From positions 15,904,090 to 15,968,089 of the forward strand of contig OZ038437.1 in NCBI GenBank assembly GCA_964036275.1: a DNA stretch of 64,000 nt, in the 5' to 3' direction. Position numbers and translations under genes: made by a program. The stretch is from Litoditis marina (lineage: Eukaryota; Nematoda; Chromadorea; Rhabditida; Rhabditidae). Positions 23,408-34,478 of this stretch are shown here, one piece after another. Positions within the stretch are counted from its first letter, which is position 1, and each line of letters begins with the position of its first letter. The notes below the pieces were generated by a model. The model was not told the origin of the DNA. It ran no database searches and saw only the letters and a list, made by a program, of their open reading frames with translations.

Positions 23408-26400
23408 GAAAGAGAGAGAAAGGGAGAGAGATAGAGAATGGAGAAAACCATCGATCTATCTATATAGGAACACAATTTATGAAACACAGATTCGAAGTTC
23501 TCAGCGAGCGAGAAAGTGAGAAAACAAGAGTTAGAGAGATAAAGACATTGTGCAAAAAGGCGGAAAATTATGAAAATTATGCAAAAAGGCGGAAAATTTC
23601 ATTCTCTTAACATAATTGCATAGTTTTTCATGTAATAAATTTTTATGCTCATAAGTTCATCCCGCCCTGATATATTTCTTTGTGATATGTTCCTGATATG
23701 AATGATAAAGGAATTATTATTTCAATTAACAGAGTAGGGGCATCCCTAAAGGGTCAAACTAGTGTGTAAAGGATCAAACTCAAGGTATACTAGAAGTAAA
23801 TTGAATAGTCACGTAACGTTAGTATTCCAATGAGGTATCGTGCCCTTTTTCATTGCACGTTCCTGAGTTCTGTTGTGTTTAACATGTTTCACGTGACTGT
23901 GCAACTGACTAACAGTATAGTGTGCGCGTACAGTGAGGGAATCAGTGATACAGAGGGCGGAGTCATGTTCTGGCGGTCGAAAGTTTCTGCTGTGTCAAAT
24001 CGAGAGTGGGGAGACGCCGACGCAATTGAAACTGTGGTCATCCGAAAATTTCGGCACGCCCAACAGAGATCAGTGCGTATGAAACGAACTGTAGTGAGTG
24101 CCAAATTTATAAGTTTGTGGCTCTTGTCGGAATCGAACCTGCGAGCAAAATATTCGTAGCAGGGCGCTAGCCACTGCACTATTGGAGCACATAACCAAAC
24201 AACTTCAGAATCGAAGACATGTGTGCGTACACAGCGAAAAGTGAGATATACAGTATCCTCCCGCTTATTATTGGCGATGACTATATAGAGAGGTGTCGCT
24301 CATGGAAACTCACGCAGACTTTGTGCGATTTACTGCGACTTAGTGTTCTTTAAGGTCAAACTTTTTTTCTGAGTCAGCAGATCGAACTACAACTCATATT
24401 TTGCCTTCCTCCGCGTAAACTGCACGTTCTCGAATTCTGGTCATAAGTGTCGTGATTATACATTTGACTAACAAATTAGATATTTCCGGGTTAGACAAAA
24501 AAACCTATTCCTCTTTTCATCCATTTTACATTACAAATCGATGAAAAAGTTGTATTAGCATTTGATCTATTGGAGAACTGAAGAAAAACCGGGATCAGAG
24601 TTTAGACCAAGTTGATTTAATCAAGTCTTAAGATTTTTAGAAGATGAACCTGTTTACCGTGAAGGACATGCGACACGACTATTTAGTTTTATATGGGTTA
24701 TAACTCACCAGAAATCGAGAATCTGAGAAATTCAGAAGAAGTATTTTCTTGTATGAAAACAACTAGATGATTTATGCATCTTGATTCTGAAAATAGAGAT
24801 TACTGGGATAAATACTTTCCATACAGTACATTTGGGAGTTTTGAACGTAAGTACCAAGCTTTTCAAAAACGGCTGGTGAAAATTGAAACTTAGAATATGC
24901 GTACACATATGTGAAATCTTGAAAACTATCTAAAAAAAGCATTTACGGACTGCATCTTCTTTACTACTGTAGTATTATTGAGTACGTGTACGCAAGTTGC
25001 CTACCACTAGTGGTTACTCAGATGAAAAGTCGAGAAACTATTAGGCTCTAAAGGAGGAGGGATTTCGGCTAAAAATCACGTACGTTAACATTAGCTCTCT
25101 TATCGAGAATGTATCAGCTCACTTTTATCTGAACTGGGTCTCAAAGTTTCACGAAACATTCGGCGAAGCGTGAACAACATAAACTTTCACTTTTATTTTC
25201 GCAACATTACGGAGTTTGAATATACTGAAAACTATACTAATCAACATTATTTCGTACTCACATTTTATCTGCCGTCGCACATTCCTCGTTCTATTTGTTA
25301 ATCATCATAAATTATTGTTGGTTCTTTAATTCCCACTTTTTTTAGCTCTCAACCTCCGCGCTGTTTACTGGATGGGTGGAATATTCAATTCTGATCATAG
25401 TGATTGGATGGCAATTTTCCAAGTCACAGGCGACAGTGTATCTGTCTGTAAAATTTACAAATTTTCAAGAAAAACCAGGAGAAGTAAATTATTCGAAACA
25501 AAATATTATGCTTGTATGAAGAAGTTCCATTATTATATATGATCAGAGGCCGTATACATGAAACATCCCGGCCCGGAATGTTTCATGCATACGGTCTCAG
25601 GCTGTTTTACGATTATTGAACAAAATAAGAAGAAGAATAAAAACTAAAAAAAAAACTCTAACCTGAACGTAGGGTCTGCCTTTAATGTTGATGAGATCAT
25701 AAGATTGATCTGAAAAGCACATTCGAATCAATGGAAAAATAATTTGGATACGTTTATTTTGCCAATCGAAAAGTTGGCCAATTGCGAACGTTAGTCATCT
25801 ATAGTCAGTTGCACAGTCACGTGAAACATTTTCAACACAGCCGAACTCAGAAACGTGCAATGACAACGTGCACGATGCCTCACTAGAATGCAAACGTTAC
25901 GTAACTATTCAGGTGATTTCTGGTATTGGCATCGCGTTAACCACCCGTACAAAATTCTTAGTTAATTTATTTTATCAAAAACTACGTTTGATAATATACA
26001 CCCCGAATACTGTGTTTGAAACAAAATGAAGAAAACTACTGGAAAGGCTTCAAGACTTATATTAATAAACATCACGAGAATTTTATCTCAACTCGCGTTT
26101 TCCTAAACTAATGATATTTCTCTGCTATTATCCTGGAAGTAAATAGAATAGTCACGTACAGTTAGCATTCTAATGAGGAATCGTGCACTTTGTAATTGCA
26201 ATTTCCTAACTTTTGCTGTGTTGAAAAATTTTCACGCGACTGTGCAATTGACTAACAGTATAAGGATACGAGTGTCACGAAATGGTGCTCAAAGCAGAAG
26301 ACGCATAATGGGATGAAGGTGCCGGGATGTTCTAGCAAGAGCAACAACACAAAATTTTAGATAATAATACCGTTCAGGTAATATAAGTTCAGATAATAAT

Positions 26401-26839
26401 ATGGTTGAGACATACCCATCAAAGTTTCGTTGTCGCTCCAGACAATAAAGCTGAAAAAGGGGCAAATAAATGCACGTGCAAGTTCTTCAAAAGCCGAGCC
26501 TACACGGTATATTCTTGCTGTGTTTGTACTTGATCTCGCTTTTTGTTTAAATTATCAAATTAATCCATAAGTCGAACTACAACTACAAACTACGATTTGA
26601 AAACTTCCGAACCCTGTAGAGCAGTTTCTAAATCTATTTTCTGCAAGTCAGCGGTTGTTCGACATTTTTGGCACGCTATTCAAACTGCAACCTATATTTG
26701 GTGAAATGTTTCGATTGCTCAGTTTTTAACCCTGTGAGAAATCCTTACCTACAACGTTATGACAGAAATGGTAATGGTATGAAATGTCTTACTTACCACT
26801 TCCATAAAATAACCATCTAATGCAGTTGTCAATTCTCAT
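16810..26839 (-). CDS. Unrecognised multi-exon gene (about 281 residues as modelled)
   Basis: Exons in gene order: 26839-26793 (ATG), 26450-26416, 24786-24709, 23287-23130, 20196-20117, 19977-19957, 19688-19628, 18128-18028, 17706-17606, 17385-17287, 16874-16810 (TAG). The phases join throughout. Stretches that read as real protein include GNFIVWSDNETLM, LHRLSDVVYVSKTPLPYLS, LTKYDLTDGFAARLKL and FPTALREDYGAILRRY. No family recognised and no membrane segment seen; I assign no function. Weak points: the 20117 donor is GTGTTT (a better GTTAGT at 20109 breaks the phase), and the 26793 donor is the second of two overlapping GTAAG. Two further exon-like pieces, 25709-25663 and 25445-25354, have good splice sites but do not fit the phase downstream; they may be alternative exons. 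MITEs and satellites lengthen the introns. Confidence 0.55.
18150..18760. mobile_element. Diverged family-2 MITE plus GGATGATCC palindrome
   Basis: Intronic. 18150-18390 has family-2 style ends (TATAGTTTGTGTAACCCC ... GAAACGGAGTATATA). 18625-18755 is palindromic around GGATGATCCAGTAATGGG and CCCATTTTTGGATCATCC; a relative is at 22720-22860. Confidence 0.55.
20720..21660 (+). other. Possible small plus-strand transcription unit inside an intron
   Basis: A TATA-like CTATATAAAGG at about 20739 is followed 50-60 bp later by a donor (TTGCGGTGAG). An open segment bounded by GTTTCAG and ACAGGTTTT lies at 21327-21431. It is open in two frames, no start codon is fixed, and no family is recognised. 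Treat it as a lead only. Confidence 0.2.
23340..23420. repeat. (GA)n microsatellite
   Basis: Nearly pure AG repeats in an intron of the 16.8-26.8 kb gene. The long ORFs on both strands (Arg/Glu or Ser/Leu runs) are artefacts of the repeat. Confidence 0.9.
23786..23919. mobile_element. MITE, family 3 (TATACTAGAAGTAAATTG)
   Basis: Arms TATACTAGAAGTAAATTG and CAACTGACTAACAGTATA (imperfect inverted repeat), with ATAGTCACGT / ACGTGACTGTG further in. Relatives: about 8512-8645, 25798-25925, 26133-26262, 32280-32395, 38858-38990, 39198-39322, 39373-39506, and partial copies near 1571-1713 and 4685-4775. Confidence 0.8.
24090..24285 (-). mobile_element. SINE-like element with tRNA-like core, reverse copy
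   Basis: Full-length reverse copy. On the minus strand it runs from TATAGTCATCGCC, through a tRNA-like core (AGTGCAGTGGCTAGCGCCC, then GCAGGTTCGATTCCG), to GGCACTCACTACAG. It lies in an intron of the 16.8-26.8 kb gene. Confidence 0.6.
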
Positions 26840-29715
26840 ATATGAAGAATATTAGATGATGTATTCATCTTGGTTCTGTAACAAAACAATTTATTAGTTC
26901 TGACGGCTTGTTTCAAATTTACAACCAAAACCGAATCATTGCAAGTATACTTTACAATTTCTATGAAAAAACCAAAATAGTCCTAAACGAAATAATTTTC
27001 AGAGTTAGAAAACGTTTGTGAACTAAACAAGCGCCTAAAACTAATTGGCCGCTTTTCAACTCGCAGGCGATTCTAACATAAAAAGAAGAAATTTGGATCG
27101 CTTCACATTGAAACTTTTCCGGTTCGCATTTTTATGGCTTGATAACTTTTGCGATTTACAACATTTAACTTCGTCCATGGTCTACTAGAAGACTGCGAAT
27201 CTTTCGAGTTTCACGTTCGAGTTTCCAAAATTCCAAAGTATCAGCAGAGTGCTTGAAATGAGATAAACAACAAGAAACTTTTATATTAATATTTCATTGA
27301 ACTCAGAATATGTTATGACTTTTCAAGCCCCATTTTCCACTGAAAAGAAAAATTATGAACCGCAATACCGTTTCCATACTCTTTACCGTTTCCATACTAG
27401 TTACAGGCCTAAAGTAGCCTAAATCCAGGAAAATTTAGGAAAATTCAAATGGCTGGATTATAACCAAATTAGGCTTGTCGGCACCTAATTTAGCCTGGTA
27501 AACACCTATTTTAGGTCTGTCGTCACCTATTTCAGGCCTGTAGCCCCTATTTTGAACTGGAATTAACCTATTTTAGGCTTGTAGCCACCTATTTCAGGCA
27601 TTCGCGAAAAAAATAATTATCGTGTGTTACAAGCCCAAAATAGGTTAATTCCAGCTCAAAATAGGGGCTACAGGCCTGAAATAGGTGTCTACCAGGCTAA
27701 ATTAGGTGTCTACCAGGCTAAATTGTGTGTCTACCAGGCTAAATTAGGTGCCGACAAGCCTAAAATAGGTGCCGACAAGCCTAATTCGGTTCTAATCCAG
27801 CCATTTCGATTTTCCCAAATTTCCCTGAATTTAGCCTATTTTAGGCTCGTAGTTTTCATCCTTGTACGCATACCTCACAATTAGGTTATCTTGAAATGGA
27901 AAAAAAACTTGAACGACTCTTTTAAACATTTTCAGCAGCTGAAGGCGATATATCTGTTTCACGTAACAGTCCTCTACCGTAAGATTGTAAATAAGTTTTA
28001 CGTAAGTCTTCCAAATTCCGGGGGGGGGGGGGGGATTTAAGAAGTTGTAGTGATTTGGTTTTTCACATAGTTCTGTACATACATAGAAAGCAGTTAATCC
28101 AAAGTCTGTTTTTTTTTATATAAATGTCCTTGATCATTTGAAAGATACCGTGGAAAGTCATTGCTTGGTGAAACGTACTATACCAACCTTTCAATTGGGA
28201 GAAACTGCATGTTGTAAATGTCGTCAATTCTGCTCCAAAATAGTCTCAGAATAACTATATTGACTTTAATTCACGTTGTAAAGCATCAGGTAACAAAGTT
28301 CGAATATATGTAGAACTGTAGAGCAATGCAAGTATCCATTTTCTCTCTGAAAAAAAGTCAGCTGAAAAACTATACCGACTATATTACCCACTCCGATGTG
28401 TTTGTATTCCGATCCTCTTTTTCATTAAAGGAGACCGGAACACAACTTGAGCAGAGGTTTGGTGTTGGGCTGCTTTCAACTACAATGAGATCAGAGAGCA
28501 CAAGTAACTCGTACATTAGTTTAATCAGTCCTGGTGACATTCACATGACAATACCGCGCGACACGCAACGCGTCCAATCAAAAGTAGGATACAGCAGCTT
28601 TACAAGAAACCATGTTGCTACCCGGTCTCCTTTAACATTGCTCGATACTGCCGTGTTTTGACTAACTTAGTTTACCTCCACATATTGAATGAAGTGACTC
28701 ACAATAAAACCAAAATAGTAGTTATATATTAACTAATATTATGAAAATAATAACAGTTGAAAAGTGGTTTTCAATACAAAACTCATTCGAATACATAACT
28801 TGTTTGAATAGCCGAACACTAATTGAGTATAGCTCTGACAAGAGTCCATACCTTATGCTAAGTGAATGTATGCTCAACCAAGACAGTCTCTCCTAAGTAC
28901 GTATGCTAGAAGATCCCGGCCCTTTCATCCCACCCTGCGTCTCCTCAAACATATGCTATTTCTCTCCTCTTACATCCCGCTGGGAGAGACGAGACAAAGT
29001 GAGGCAGAGCGAGAGACGCAGGCTGGGATAAACCGGCCGGAATCTTCATAGCATACGTACTCTGAAAACATTCCAATTGTGACAAAGTGAGCCGAACCTT
29101 TTTTAATCTGAGATCTTGTGAACTGGACTTCATGAACCCAATCTGGCATATGTCCCCTAGAACCTTGAGCCTTCGTCAATGAATAAAAATCTTTAAAAAA
29201 AAACAGTGTGTACTGCTAGTAGAATACATTGTGCCGTGAGGTTAACTGTTTAATGGAGATTTTTCTCATACGACATTTGTTCATTTTTTCGTTTCGTTTC
29301 AGCTCTGTATTAGGCGCAATATGCTGAAGAACAGTCAAAAACGGCATTGTTAAGTAAAAAGGATTGTCATGCACAAACGAAGACCGAGAGATTCAGAGTA
29401 TGTTTTAATCCAGAATTATTCCCGATTACTAGAGTTTTACTTGCCGAATTAAACTCGAAAAAACGAATCCGTGTTCTCAATACGAGAACAATCATCAGAA
29501 GTCTGTTGCTTCGTTTTTTTTCTATTTTCAAGCTTCGAATTCACTAAATTGCTATATCACAAAGAATACATTTAACAATGATAATCTGTGAGGAAGCTGC
29601 AGAACTATCAAAAAATAAAGTTAGAGACGTTAAAATTATGGTACTCATGATCTTCTACTGTTTCATTTTTGTATCGTGTATTTCATAAGTTATTGATAAG
29701 CCAACTGACCTATTA
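26840..29715. other. Gene-free stretch with hairpin, MITEs and a G-tract
   Basis: No supported gene. It contains the long hairpin at 27418-27855, a family-2 MITE (27951-28184) that includes a 15-base G tract (28020-28034), an element with ends TTAAAGGAGACCGG / CCGGTCTCCTTTAA (about 28425-28645), and a family-4 MITE (28896-29061). The 111-codon ORF at 28326 runs through the TTAAAGGAGACCGG element and has no splice or family support. Confidence 0.5.
27418..27855. repeat. ~440 bp imperfect hairpin of AAATAGG/CCTATTT repeats
   Basis: The left arm (GGCTTGTCGGCACCTAATTT ... AACCTATTTTAGGC) is the reverse complement of the right arm (CCCAAAATAGGTTAATTCC ... AATTAGGTGCCGACAAGCC) around a ~30 base centre near 27605. 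Each arm holds several ~20 bp repeats of the type CTACCAGGCTAAATTAGGTG. The 86-codon ORF here is a repeat translation. Confidence 0.85.
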
Positions 29716-30536
29716 CTATTCATTGAGATTGTTTACGGAACCGAATGCTGTGTAATACACCGGAATGACGAAATATTTAGACCGGACCACCCAGGATGAA
29801 AAATTCTTCCAATCATCTTTTCTGAATTCGGCTTAGTTAGAGAAGAACAAAAAGGTATACTCGTTGAATATGTGTTGAAGTAGGACTATTATGTGGACCA
29901 ATCCTGTGTCAACGGTCCTTTAAACTGCAATTGAAAGATGTATTGCAGTTTAAATGACCGAAGGGTTGAGATTGGTCCACATAATCGTCCTTCTTCAAAT
30001 CGAACTAAGATAACTTGACATTAGTTTAAAACGAAAAAGATGGATGAAGTTTGGCTTGGGCAGAATTTATAATCAGTCAAAACCTCTGTTTCTACCTTTT
30101 GTTAAAACAGTTTCTGTAAACACAAATCGCTAAGGATATAATGCTATTTCAAATAATACTCTATGTGGAAATCGTTATTATTGTTATGATGAGCATCACC
30201 TTTTCAACTTGATGTGAAACAGTATCGAAAATGCTCTTTCGATTCCCAAAAATAGTTAGAGTTTTCTGAAAAAAAGCCTGTGGTTTTTTTTCCGAAATTC
30301 TTATGAATACTTACTTCAGTTAGGAAACATAACCGTTGAAAAAAACTGTTAATTCACAAATAGTACAAGCACTCATGGTTTGCAGAGAAGTAGAAATTAA
30401 TTTTATGTTTTCGAAAATGTAGATTTTATTTATCTCAGTTGGAATGAAAGACTATTATTGAACACATCCTTTGTTAAACAGAAAATTCTTCAAATGAAAA
30501 AAACTAACCTCTCTCAAACTTCATTTTGGTACGCAT
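29716..30536 (-). CDS. Candidate small gene, copy A of a triplicated locus
   Basis: Possible exons: 30536-30509 (ATG, then GTTAGT donor), 30265-30200 (after TTTTTTCAG, before GTGATG), and 29821-29716 (after GAATTCAG, ending TAG, with WVVRSKYFVIPVYYTAFG). The middle exon is open in frame 0 only in this copy. Phases do not join cleanly: from the ATG exon, the middle exon is entered in a frame that reaches TGA after about 19 codons, and the last exon needs another phase. It could be a short peptide gene, alternative ends, or a decaying gene. Related sequence lies at 33.14-33.60 kb and at 34.4/35.4-35.8 kb. No family recognised. Confidence 0.3.
29876..29998. mobile_element. Palindromic MITE (TTATGTGGACCAATC)
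   Basis: A ~120 bp near-perfect palindrome with arms GTAGGACTATTATGTGGACC and GGTCCACATAATCGTCCTTC. A second copy is at 50141-50262. It lies within the intron of the small gene candidate. Confidence 0.8.
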
Positions 30537-31245
30537 ATTATAGATTCTAGCACTGATATATGCAGTGCTCTGATTATATATATATATCTCTGAAAAAAAA
30601 ACTCCAATAAAGAAGAATGATTGCCTTAAAAATTGACGGTGTCAACCTTGGGTTTCTGTTCTGTTATGAATCAAGTTAGTTGATAGAGTAAATACAAACC
30701 AGTGAGTCAGTGATAAATAACAAAGTAGTGAATGATAATCACTTTAACATTGTATTTAAACTCTCATACCCAGAGTACGTTTGCTAGACGTTCCCGGCAC
30801 CTTCACCCCATCCTGCGTCTCCTCAAACATGATGCTATTTCTCTGGATGTAAGGGTGACGGGATCTTCTAGTATACGTACTCAGGTAAAGCTGAACAAAC
30901 ACTGAAAATCTACATTCGAAAATCACGGTGTTCAGGCTGTTTTAACGCTTCAACTCCATTTTCTGTATTTTACTAATTATTTATATAAGAGGCGTCCATT
31001 TAAATAGTTTTTCAAAATTCAAATATTATGCCAATCTGGTCATTTTTTCGTGGAGCATGTTTCCATCAAATTTCGCACAATTCTGACCACATCTTCGGTT
31101 TCTAGTCAGAAAACTTACTGACAACTGTCAGAAGTGAAAACGGGCTTTTTGACGCCGGTCAATTAATATTCTGGTTTTTTTGGCATTCGTCAATGAATTG
31201 CCTCGTTCATTCTGTGTAATTCTGACCACTGTCAGAATGTTTGCG

Positions 31246-31312
31246 GGATCGAACCTGCGGGCGCCAGGGCAAAAAGCAGACACACTGCCACTGCGCTACC
31301 GGGCCAGTAGTT
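31246..31312 (-). other. tRNA-like sequence (not a functional tRNA)
   Basis: On the minus strand: GGTAGCGCAGTGGCAGTGTG (A-box-like), then CGCAGGTTCGATCCCGC (B-box-like). The acceptor-stem ends do not pair. It lies inside the 30983-32137 element. Confidence 0.5.
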
Positions 31313-31803
31313 AGGGCATCGACTGTCGCGGATATAACATGCGCCAGCCAAACCGTACTGATCGCTCATATAACCAGACAGATTTGAATAATTAAAACTA
31401 ATGAGATCGATGAATTAAATAAGTAACCGGGTTTATTTGGTACCCTTACCAGTTTTTAGTAAACTAATCTTTAGGTTACCTCAGTAGGTAACCGCGTGGT
31501 AACCTGAAATGAGAAATCGGTTACCTGTTAGTTGTTCATTGTGGTTTTACCGTTTATTTGTACAGTAACCAAAATAAAGTTTCGGGTTACCAACCGGTTA
31601 CCTATGTGGTAACCTGAAATATTACCAAAAACCGGTTAAGTTATCAAGAAACCCGGTTACTTATGAAATTGACCAATAAAAACGAAATGAACTTTTTAAA
31701 TTAATTTTCTCGACATTAAAAAGAAGTCCGCGGGGGTCTGGGGGGCCCCGCGGCTTAACGCGCTCCCGGCATGACTTACAGAAACTCGCGCACCTACTCA
31801 GTA

Positions 31804-31874
31804 GCCGCTGTAGCGTAGTGGTTAGCGCCTGCGCTTTTGAACTGACGGGGTCAGGTTCGATTCCCGGCTGAGAC
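31804..31874 (+). other. tRNA-like sequence (not a functional tRNA)
   Basis: Plus strand: GCCGCTGTAGCGTAGTGGTT (A-box-like), then TCAGGTTCGATTCCCGG (B-box-like). The 5' and 3' ends do not form a full acceptor stem. It lies inside the 30983-32137 element. Confidence 0.5.
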
Positions 31875-32395
31875 AGGTGGTTTGCAAATACAGTTTTGAC
31901 AGTGGTCAGTTTCAGTATGCAAGTAACTGACGATTGTCAAAAGTAATATGTAAAATAATGACCGTTGTCAGACTTCAAGAAAATAATTGACCCTCGTCAT
32001 TTATTCGGACGATAAAGTCTGCGAAACGGAACCAGAAAGTGACCATATTCTAAGTTTCTCGGCAATAAATAAAAAATTGACCAGATTTGCATAATATTTG
32101 ATTTTTGAAAAACTATTTAAATGGATGCCTCTTATATGGTTAAATCTTTTTAGGCGAGTCTATACGGTCAATAATGCTCGATTTCGCTGTTGTTATAGTT
32201 TGATCCCAGTACTTTCTCTGAAAAACTAAGGATTATGATGTGTATTCAGTTCAAACTACAACTCCGCCATCCACCTTTATACTGTTAGTCCACTACATAG
32301 TCACGTGAATCATGTAAAACACAGCAGAACTCAGAAACGTGCCATGAAAAAGTGCAGTTAGAATGCTTAATTTACGTGACTGTCCAAGTTTGTTA

Positions 32396-33094
32396 TTAGG
32401 GTTGTTAATCAATTCCAAAAATCAAGTCAATTCCAATTCCAATTCTTTTTCGTTTCTCAAAAACCACTCAATTCCAATCCCAATTCTTTTTCAATTCTCG
32501 AAAACCACTCAATTCCAATTCCAATTCTTTTAGATTTTCAAAAACTGCTCAATTCCAATTCCAATTCCGATCAATTCCTCGAAATCTCAGATTCTCAATT
32601 CCAATTTCATTGGAATTGATTGGAATTGATTGGAATTGACTGTGTTTCCAACTTCATGTCAGTTTCTTTCTTCAAAGAACGAAGATAAACAATGTTCACT
32701 TTGGTTCCATTGAACGAAATACATAAGGAACAATGGTAATTTGATAATGAACAAGGAAAAACAGCATGGAATTGTAAATCGATTCTGAATTAATTCTGAG
32801 CGAAAATCAAGTCAATTCCAATTCCAATTCCAGTTGTTCTGATATACAAAAGAATTGGAATTGCAATTCCAGAAATTTTTCGACATACAAAAGAATTGGA
32901 ATTGCAATTCCAACCATTTTCGACATACAAAAGAATTGGAATTGCAATTCCAACCATTTTCGACATACAAAAGAATTGGAATTGCAATTCCAATTCTTTT
33001 CGACAGACAAAAAGAATTGGAATTGCAATTCTTTTGGGTGATTATCTCAATTCTATCAATTCCAATTCCAATTCCAATTCTAACAACCCTATTT
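32396..33094. mobile_element. AATTCC satellite bounded by TAGGGTTGTTA inverted ends
   Basis: Ends TAGGGTTGTTA and TAACAACCCTA enclose arrays of CAATTCCAATTCC (32410-32640) and a ~42 bp unit with core GAATTGGAATTGCAATTCC and spacer ATTTTCGACATAC (about 32860-33030). Both strands give ORFs rich in E-L-Q-F and N-C-N-S repeats; these are artefacts. I read it as a transposon or foldback element that has amplified its interior. Confidence 0.75.
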
Positions 33095-33139
33095 GTTATT
33101 GTACATGCCAGTTACCTACTCACTGATTATTTCCAAATC

Positions 33140-33600
33140 CAAATCCCTGTGTAATACACCGGAATGACGAAATACTTGGTTCAGACCACCGGAAGTGAAA
33201 AATTCTTCAAATCATTTTCCCTGAAATCGGCATAGATAGAGAAGGACAGAAATTTATTATAATTATATAATTTGTGTACTGAAATTGTGTTCAATCATAC
33301 TAAGATATTTAGACATTACTTTAAAATCAAAAAAAAATGTAGGAAAAATTTGGCTAAGGCAGCCCCTTTTTCCTAAAACTCATGTTTTTACTTTTTGCTG
33401 ATATAGGTGTAAAAACATTGCTATTGATAAAATGGGTTATATATATATGTTTCTGTTGAAATTGTTATTGTTGTTATAATGAGCTCACCTTTTCAACTTA
33501 ATGTGGAAGAATATGGAAAAGGCTCGTTTGGTTTCCAAACATGGTTAGAGTTTGCTGAAATAGAATAGTTTACTTTTTATACAAAAACATATTTCCATTT
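33140..33600 (-). pseudogene. Copy B of the triplicated small locus, degraded
   Basis: Homologous to 29716-30265. The last-exon homologue (about 33240-33155) keeps KYFVIPVYYT but has an in-frame TGA just before it, where copy A has an Arg codon. The middle-exon homologue (about 33550-33488) has TAA where copy A has CAA. The ATG exon is not seen. Confidence 0.6.
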
Positions 33601-33720
33601 CAAAAACTTCTAAAATCATTGTTTAGTATCAGTCATAGAGCGAGGGTTTGTATTAAAGTAGGGATGATTTTTGTCTTATTGGATGTTCAGATTGTGCGAA
33701 ATATTGAGGAATTTTACTAT

Positions 33721-34190
33721 ATAGTGAGTGCCAAATTCATGAATGTCTGTCTCTGGCCGGAATCGAACCTGCGAGCAAAAGATTCGTAGTAGAGCGCTAT
33801 TAGAGCACATACATCAACCCATCAACTGACCCAGCACACTTATTCCACAGCCATGATGACAAATGATCTCCCATCTCGAGATCTCAGAAATATAGCTGGA
33901 AGTCCAAGTGGCCCTGATAATGGACCAAGTACGGGCAACGGTAGGCTTCACAAGCATCTTCTTTCCATGAGAGAGTTGGAGATTGTAGATTTTGAGAGCC
34001 AAACTGTGAGAGAAACTGAAGATCTCCGTGATTATGATTCCTGCCAATTTCCTGCAGGTTTTGGATGGGATCACAGCTGCAAGACTGGGAGTAGCGGCCC
34101 ACAGAGGGAGACCATTCGCATTGAGAACCTCATAGTACAGATCATTATGTAGGAATCTCTGAAACAGGTGTAAGTGATGGTTCATAACAG
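33721..34190. other. tRNA-like fragment, then a segment open in three frames
   Basis: 33721-33808 is a reverse partial SINE-like copy. 33814-34185 is open for 123 codons on the minus strand, 99 on the plus, and 72 in a second minus frame. There are no convincing splice sites and no family I recognise. It may be a captured gene fragment. Not called as a gene. Confidence 0.35.
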
Positions 34191-34478
34191 ATCACTTATA
34201 TTGACCGGTAACTCAGGTAATCTAGTTGATAACCTCCCTCTGTCCCTCTTCTAACCTAGAAATGATCTAGAAGTTCCTTTAATTAATACCATTGTTCGCG
34301 GACATATGTTTTACTTCCAGGCAACGCCCCCGACAAGACACGAGCAAGGGCAGAGAGGGTTTTGCTACGCATCGCGCTCGGTTCCGACCACATAACTCCA
34401 CTTTTTATGTTTCAAAAATCGCTAAGGATATAATGCTATTTCAAACAATACTTTCTTTTGAAATTGTTATCATTGTTA

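Larger units (their letters stand above)
30983..32137. mobile_element. 1.15 kb inverted-repeat element carrying two tRNA-like sequences
   Basis: Terminal inverted repeats of ~60 bp (ATATAAGAGGCGTCCATTTA ... ATATTATGCCAATCTGGTCA) match with few mismatches. Inside are a reverse tRNA-like sequence (31246-31312), a second on the plus strand (31804-31874), and a palindromic core of GGTTACC/GGTAACC repeats (31420-31670). No transposase ORF, so it is non-autonomous. Confidence 0.8.

Noticed and set aside
23221..23610. ORFs of 88 and 101 codons around the GA repeat
   Set aside because: They are translations of a microsatellite; only the exon at 23287-23130 in this area has splice and phase support.
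27624..27884. 86-codon ORF with repeated YQAKLGV units
   Set aside because: Translation of the hairpin's tandem units; no start context, no splice sites.
28326..28661. 111-codon plus-strand ORF
   Set aside because: Runs through an element with TTAAAGGAGACCGG inverted ends; no splice or family support.
31804..31874. A functional tRNA gene
   Set aside because: A- and B-box-like sequences are present, but the acceptor stem cannot be formed and it sits in a transposon.
32790..33154. Four ORFs of 67-99 codons with repeating E-L-Q-F or N-C-N-S
   Set aside because: Direct translations of the palindromic AATTCC satellite on both strands.
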